A stretch of 15,643 nucleotides of DNA from Treponema sp. (GTDB lineage: Bacteria > Spirochaetota > Spirochaetia > Treponematales > Breznakiellaceae), in assembly GCA_031255615.1 (NCBI GenBank), contig JAIRSD010000231.1, positions 1 through 15,643 of the forward strand, in the 5' to 3' direction. Below the pieces are notes generated by a model. It saw nothing but the letters and a program-made list of their open reading frames with translations. It was not told the origin of the DNA and did not search any database. The translations under genes were made by a program, and so were the position numbers. This document shows, in pieces, positions 12,692-15,643 of the stretch (within the stretch, counting starts at the first letter, position 1; each line of letters starts with the position of its first letter).

Positions 12692-14170
12692 CTATTTTCC
12701 CACGCAGAATTTGCTGAAGATCTCCTCCAGAATATCCGCCGTGGAAACCTCCCCGGTCATCTCCCCCAGGGCGTTCAGGGCATCCCGCAGCGAAGGGGCG
12801 ATAAGTTCCGGGGCCTCCCCCCGGTCCGCCGAATCCAACGCCTCCTCCAGGGCGGCGCAGGCCCTGTCCACCAGCTTCTTCTGCCGGATGCTCCCCAGGG
12901 CCGCCCCCCCGGAATCTTCGGCGGCGCGCCGTTCCGGATCCCCCGCTCCCCTAGCCAGGGTCCCGGCAATGGCTTCGCGGAGTTCCGCGAGGCCCCGGCC
13001 GGTTTTTGCGCTCAAGGGCAGGGGCGGAGGAAGGCCCCCTTCCGCCGAGCCGGCCCAGTATGCCGGTGGCTCGGCGATATCCGCCTTGTTCCACAGGAGG
13101 ATAAGCGGGACCCCCCCGGCCCGGCCCCGAAGAAAGGCCAGGTCCGCCGCGTCCGGGCCCCGGGCCCCGTCGATAAGGTAAAGCGTCAGGTCCGCCCGGT
13201 CCAGCAATTCCCGGCTTTTTTGTATGCCGATCAATTCTACCCGGTCCCCGGCGGCCGGATTCGTCCCGCCGCTTTCCCGCAGTCCCGCGGTATCCGCGAT
13301 CCGCAGGGGAATCCCCCCCAGGGAGATCACCGCCTCGATCCAATCCCTGGTGGTGCCGGGAATTTCGGCAACGATGGACCGATCCTCCCCCAGCAGTGCG
13401 TTGAACAGGCTGGATTTTCCCGCGTTGGGCCTGCCGGCAATTACCGCCAGGGCCCCCTCCTGGTAAAGCCGTTCCCGGCCCCAGGCGGCGGCCAGATTCC
13501 GCAGCCTCTCCAGCACGGCCTCCGCCCTTTTCCGGCCCGGAAGGACCTCCTCCCCCGCCGGAAGGGCCTCCCCCGGCAGGAGCAGTTCCGTCTCGTCGTA
13601 ATCCAGATAGAGTTCTGTCTCCGCCAGAATTTCCATCAGTTGTTCCTTGACGGCGGCGATCTCCCCCTGCAAGCGGCCGGAAAGCCGGGACAGCGCCCTG
13701 CCGCGGGCCTCGTCGGTCTTCGCCCCCACCAGTTCCATGACCGATTCCGACCGGGTCAGATCCAGCTTGCCGTTCATAAAGGCCCGGAAACTGAATTCCC
13801 CCGGCAGGCTGTCCCGGAAACCCGCGGCCCGCAGGCTTTCCAGCACCGCCCGGACAACGGCGCTCCCCCCGTGGCAGGAAATATCCGCCCCCTCTTCCCC
13901 CGTGTAGCTCCGGGGCGCCCGGTACACCGACACCAGGACCTCGTCAACGGGGAGAGCCTCCTCCCCGCTGCTCCGGGGGGGGGCGAGTATCCATCCGTGG
14001 ACAATGCGGTTCCCCCCCGCGGCGCGGAGTTTGGCGGCCCGGGAAAAGACGCGGGACAACAGTTCTATGCAGCCGGGACCGGAACAGCGAATCAGGGCCA
14101 GCGCGCTTTCCCCCGGAGCGGTCGCCAGAGCGGCGATGGGAGACTCGTCCCCGTAGAAGGATTTCGCCAT
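12692..14170 (-). CDS. mnmE: tRNA modification GTPase MnmE (TrmE)
   Basis: MnmE is the GTPase partner of MnmG in wobble-uridine modification, using a formyl-tetrahydrofolate-derived carbon. The 492-residue protein has the N-terminal folate-binding domain (SPIAALATAPGESALALIR at the start) and a helical domain holding an inserted G domain. The G motifs are GRPNAGKSS (about 245-253), TTRD (about 273), DTAG (about 293) and NKAD (about 360). The C-terminal FCVGK (488-492) carries the catalytic cysteine used in the reaction. It starts 18 bases after the PAP2 phosphatase stop, so both are probably on one transcript; no strong Shine-Dalgarno is seen. Its 3' side faces copy C of the hairpin repeat. 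It is slightly longer than the E. coli enzyme (454), mainly through alanine/glycine-rich loops. Confidence 0.97.
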   Translation of the reverse strand: MAKSFYGDESPIAALATAPGESALALIRCSGPGCIELLSRVFSRAAKLRAAGGNRIVHGWILAPPRSSGEEALPVDEVLVSVYRAPRSYTGEEGADISCHGGSAVVRAVLESLRAAGFRDSLPGEFSFRAFMNGKLDLTRSESVMELVGAKTDEARGRALSRLSGRLQGEIAAVKEQLMEILAETELYLDYDETELLLPGEALPAGEEVLPGRKRAEAVLERLRNLAAAWGRERLYQEGALAVIAGRPNAGKSSLFNALLGEDRSIVAEIPGTTRDWIEAVISLGGIPLRIADTAGLRESGGTNPAAGDRVELIGIQKSRELLDRADLTLYLIDGARGPDAADLAFLRGRAGGVPLILLWNKADIAEPPAYWAGSAEGGLPPPLPLSAKTGRGLAELREAIAGTLARGAGDPERRAAEDSGGAALGSIRQKKLVDRACAALEEALDSADRGEAPELIAPSLRDALNALGEMTGEVSTADILEEIFSKFCVGK

Positions 14171-14188
14171 GGTGCGGTTCCGGCGAAC

Positions 14189-15130
14189 CTACGGTTCCAC
14201 CTGCTCCGCCCGCACCGGCCCTTCGGCCAGGCGCAGACGCAAAAAGATCCAGGGGGCGGCGGCGTAGATCCAGAATTCCAGCAGGGCGTAGCGGAGGAAG
14301 AAAAAGAGGGAGTACAGGGAAGATCCTTTTCCCGGATCGATACGGCCGGAAACCACGAACAACACCGCAATCCCCGCGACTCCGATAAGGTAGCGCCCCG
14401 CCAGGCTGAGATATTTCCCCAGCCCCCTTCTGCCGAACAGCGCCGCGGCGCGGAAGGAGATATGGTTCGCAGTGATGCTATAGGCCAGCCCCATGCCCAG
14501 CACCACCGCGCCGGGTATCAGTATTTCCGTCGAAGGACGGTAGAGGATCATAATAAAGGCCGCGACGGCGCTTGCAATCATCTGGAACCGCCGCCCCCCC
14601 CGCTGGAGGGCCGCTTTTATTTTATCGGAAAGGAGGAAGTAGCCGCAGAGCGTCAGGGCCCCCAGCGCCCAACCTCCGAAAAGGTCCGTGGGGAAATGAA
14701 CTCCCAGGTAGATCCGGGAGAATCCGACCAAGAGGCTCAGCAGCAGCGCGGCGGCGCAGACCCATTTTTTCCCGCTCCAAGAGGCGACGATTACCCAGAG
14801 GGTCAGGGAGATCTGGGCGTGGCCGGAGGGGAATCCGTTGCCGAATTCAGCAATGACCCCCACCGATGGATCGTAGCCCGGCCAAAAGGGGCGGGGCTGG
14901 CCACAGAGAAATTTTAAGCCCATATTGATCCAAAGGGAAACCATGATCGCTATCCCCAGGCGGATGCCCTTTTCCTCGTCATAGCACCAGAAAATAAAGG
15001 GAAGGAGGGCCAAATAGACGGCGGTGCCGCCGAAATTGGTCACCAGTTTCATAAAGACGGTAAAGCCGGGATTGGCGTGGGCCTGGACGGTGTGAATCAC
15101 CTCTAATCCCCAAAAAAGAATCGGCTCCAT
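14189..15130 (-). CDS. PAP2-family membrane phosphatase
   Basis: This 313-residue integral membrane protein belongs to the type 2 phosphatidic acid phosphatase family, which removes phosphate from lipid phosphates such as phosphatidate or undecaprenyl pyrophosphate. All three catalytic motifs are present: KFLCGQPRP (C1, K-x6-RP), FPSGHA (C2, PSGH) and SRIYLGVHFPTD (C3, SR-x5-H-x3-D). About eight hydrophobic segments are seen. The last third (about 190-313) adds several helices beyond the usual minimal domain and may be an extra membrane module. The true substrate cannot be decided. AAGGA lies six bases before the ATG at 15130. It is the upstream gene of a pair with mnmE, with no obvious functional link. 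Confidence 0.93.
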   Translation of the reverse strand: MEPILFWGLEVIHTVQAHANPGFTVFMKLVTNFGGTAVYLALLPFIFWCYDEEKGIRLGIAIMVSLWINMGLKFLCGQPRPFWPGYDPSVGVIAEFGNGFPSGHAQISLTLWVIVASWSGKKWVCAAALLLSLLVGFSRIYLGVHFPTDLFGGWALGALTLCGYFLLSDKIKAALQRGGRRFQMIASAVAAFIMILYRPSTEILIPGAVVLGMGLAYSITANHISFRAAALFGRRGLGKYLSLAGRYLIGVAGIAVLFVVSGRIDPGKGSSLYSLFFFLRYALLEFWIYAAAPWIFLRLRLAEGPVRAEQVEP

Positions 15131-15306
15131 AGGAATTCCTTATGCAGTATTTGCCTGCCGCCCGTATTTCCAGGGCCCCGTACCGCGAAAATATGAGACC
15201 CCTCCGCGCCGCAACCAGCCCTGCGGAAGTCTCTCTATGCGGCATACGCGAGTTTCCCCCCACCGGCAGGCTTTTGGGAGAATTCGCGTAAAAAAGCGTT
15301 TATTGA

Positions 15307-15505
15307 CTAGTAGGCCGCTTGGCCTAAAAGACCGAATATGCGGACGGAAGAAATTTACCACAAAGGCGAGGAAGGCGCACGAAGGGCGGGGATTGAAGGT
15401 ATTTTTATTCCTTCGTGTTCCTGGCGAGCCGTAGGTCGCCTTGGTGCGCCTTAGTGGCTAACATTCCTGGTCCCGGTTCTTTCGCTTATCCGGTGATTCA
15501 GCCTA
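15307..15505 (+). repeat. 200-bp interspersed repeat (ACCACGAAGG type), copy 2
   Basis: This second copy of 8478-8678 is in the same orientation and nearly the same length. Its leading hairpin is TAGGCC, loop GCTT, GGCCTA, which changes both arms relative to copy 1 while keeping the pairing. It lies about 175 bases upstream of the PAP2 gene start. Short frames reading through it are repeat artefacts. Confidence 0.75.
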
Positions 15506-15556
15506 ATCAAAGTATTAGTTTAGCCGGAAAGACCGAAAAAGAACAGACCGTCTCCC

Positions 15557-15587
15557 GGCACAACCCAGGAAGGGCAGGGAACAGCGA
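15557..15587 (-). repeat. 31-nt module shared with multi-hairpin repeat copy C
   Basis: Read on the minus strand, this segment matches 12562-12592 at 28 of 31 positions, including CCCTTCCTGGGTTG. It sits between two copies of the 200-bp repeat. The rest of the multi-hairpin element is absent here, so the module moves or is kept independently. A GCGAAGGC/GCCTTCGC hairpin (15584-15611) overlaps its edge. Confidence 0.7.
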
Positions 15588-15616
15588 AGGCCATACGGTT
15601 TTCGCCTTCGCCCAAC

Positions 15617-15643
15617 CTACTAGGCTGCTTAGCCTAAAAGACC
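15617..15643 (+). repeat. 200-bp interspersed repeat, copy 3 (cut by window end)
   Basis: The first 27 bases of a third copy are visible: CTACTAGGCT, the hairpin TAGGCT, GCTT, AGCCTA, then AAAAGACC as in copy 2. It starts 310 bases after copy 2 in the same orientation, so the copies are loosely clustered. Confidence 0.65.

Noticed and set aside
12536..14917. Open frame of 793 codons on the plus strand over mnmE and the PAP2 gene
   Set aside because: It is an antisense shadow: mnmE and PAP2 on the minus strand carry all family motifs, while this frame has low-complexity Pro/Gly/Arg/Gln-rich sequence caused by high GC.

Overview
The window is GC-rich, bacterial, and densely coded on both strands. 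The gene set suggests a spirochaete close to the termite-gut Treponema/Breznakiella group. It has an Lpl-type sugar ABC transporter without its own ATPase, an MFS-like protein with a HEAT-repeat tail, several lipoproteins, and many structured intergenic repeats. That placement is an inference from gene content; no ribosomal RNA marker is present.

Layout. From 1 to 4003 the minus strand carries, in transcription order, an MFS/HEAT membrane protein, rdgB (XTP/dITP pyrophosphatase), and the N-terminal part of a UvrD/PcrA helicase cut by the window edge. Divergent from these, the plus strand carries a lipoprotein of unknown function (4353-5192) and a HIT-family hydrolase (5538-5882). The HIT gene meets mnmG (minus) tail to tail with overlapping stop codons. 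A non-coding stretch of about 1 kb (7778-8796), full of hairpins and repeats, precedes a plus-strand operon: a solute-binding lipoprotein followed by two permeases (8797-12407). Converging on it from the right are mnmE and, upstream of mnmE, a PAP2-type phosphatase (12692-15130, minus). The last 500 bases hold more repeats.

How the genes relate. MnmE and MnmG form one tRNA wobble-uridine modification complex, although here their genes lie about 5 kb apart in separate units. RdgB and the HIT protein act on nucleotides. The binding protein and permeases form one importer that must borrow an ATPase encoded elsewhere.

The most unusual content is in the gaps. A modular multi-hairpin repeat occurs three times (1471-1717, 5206-5445, 12450-12592). 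Its linkers are nearly invariant, while its stems differ completely in sequence yet still pair. In every copy it lies just 3' of a gene, in antisense orientation to that gene. Two smaller hairpin families show the same compensated divergence: a 30-nt palindrome at 4120 and 8361, and the leading hairpin of a 200-bp repeat at 8478, 15307 and 15617. Two genes (the MFS/HEAT protein and HIT) have a -10-like box exactly six bases before the ATG and no Shine-Dalgarno sequence, which suggests leaderless mRNAs.
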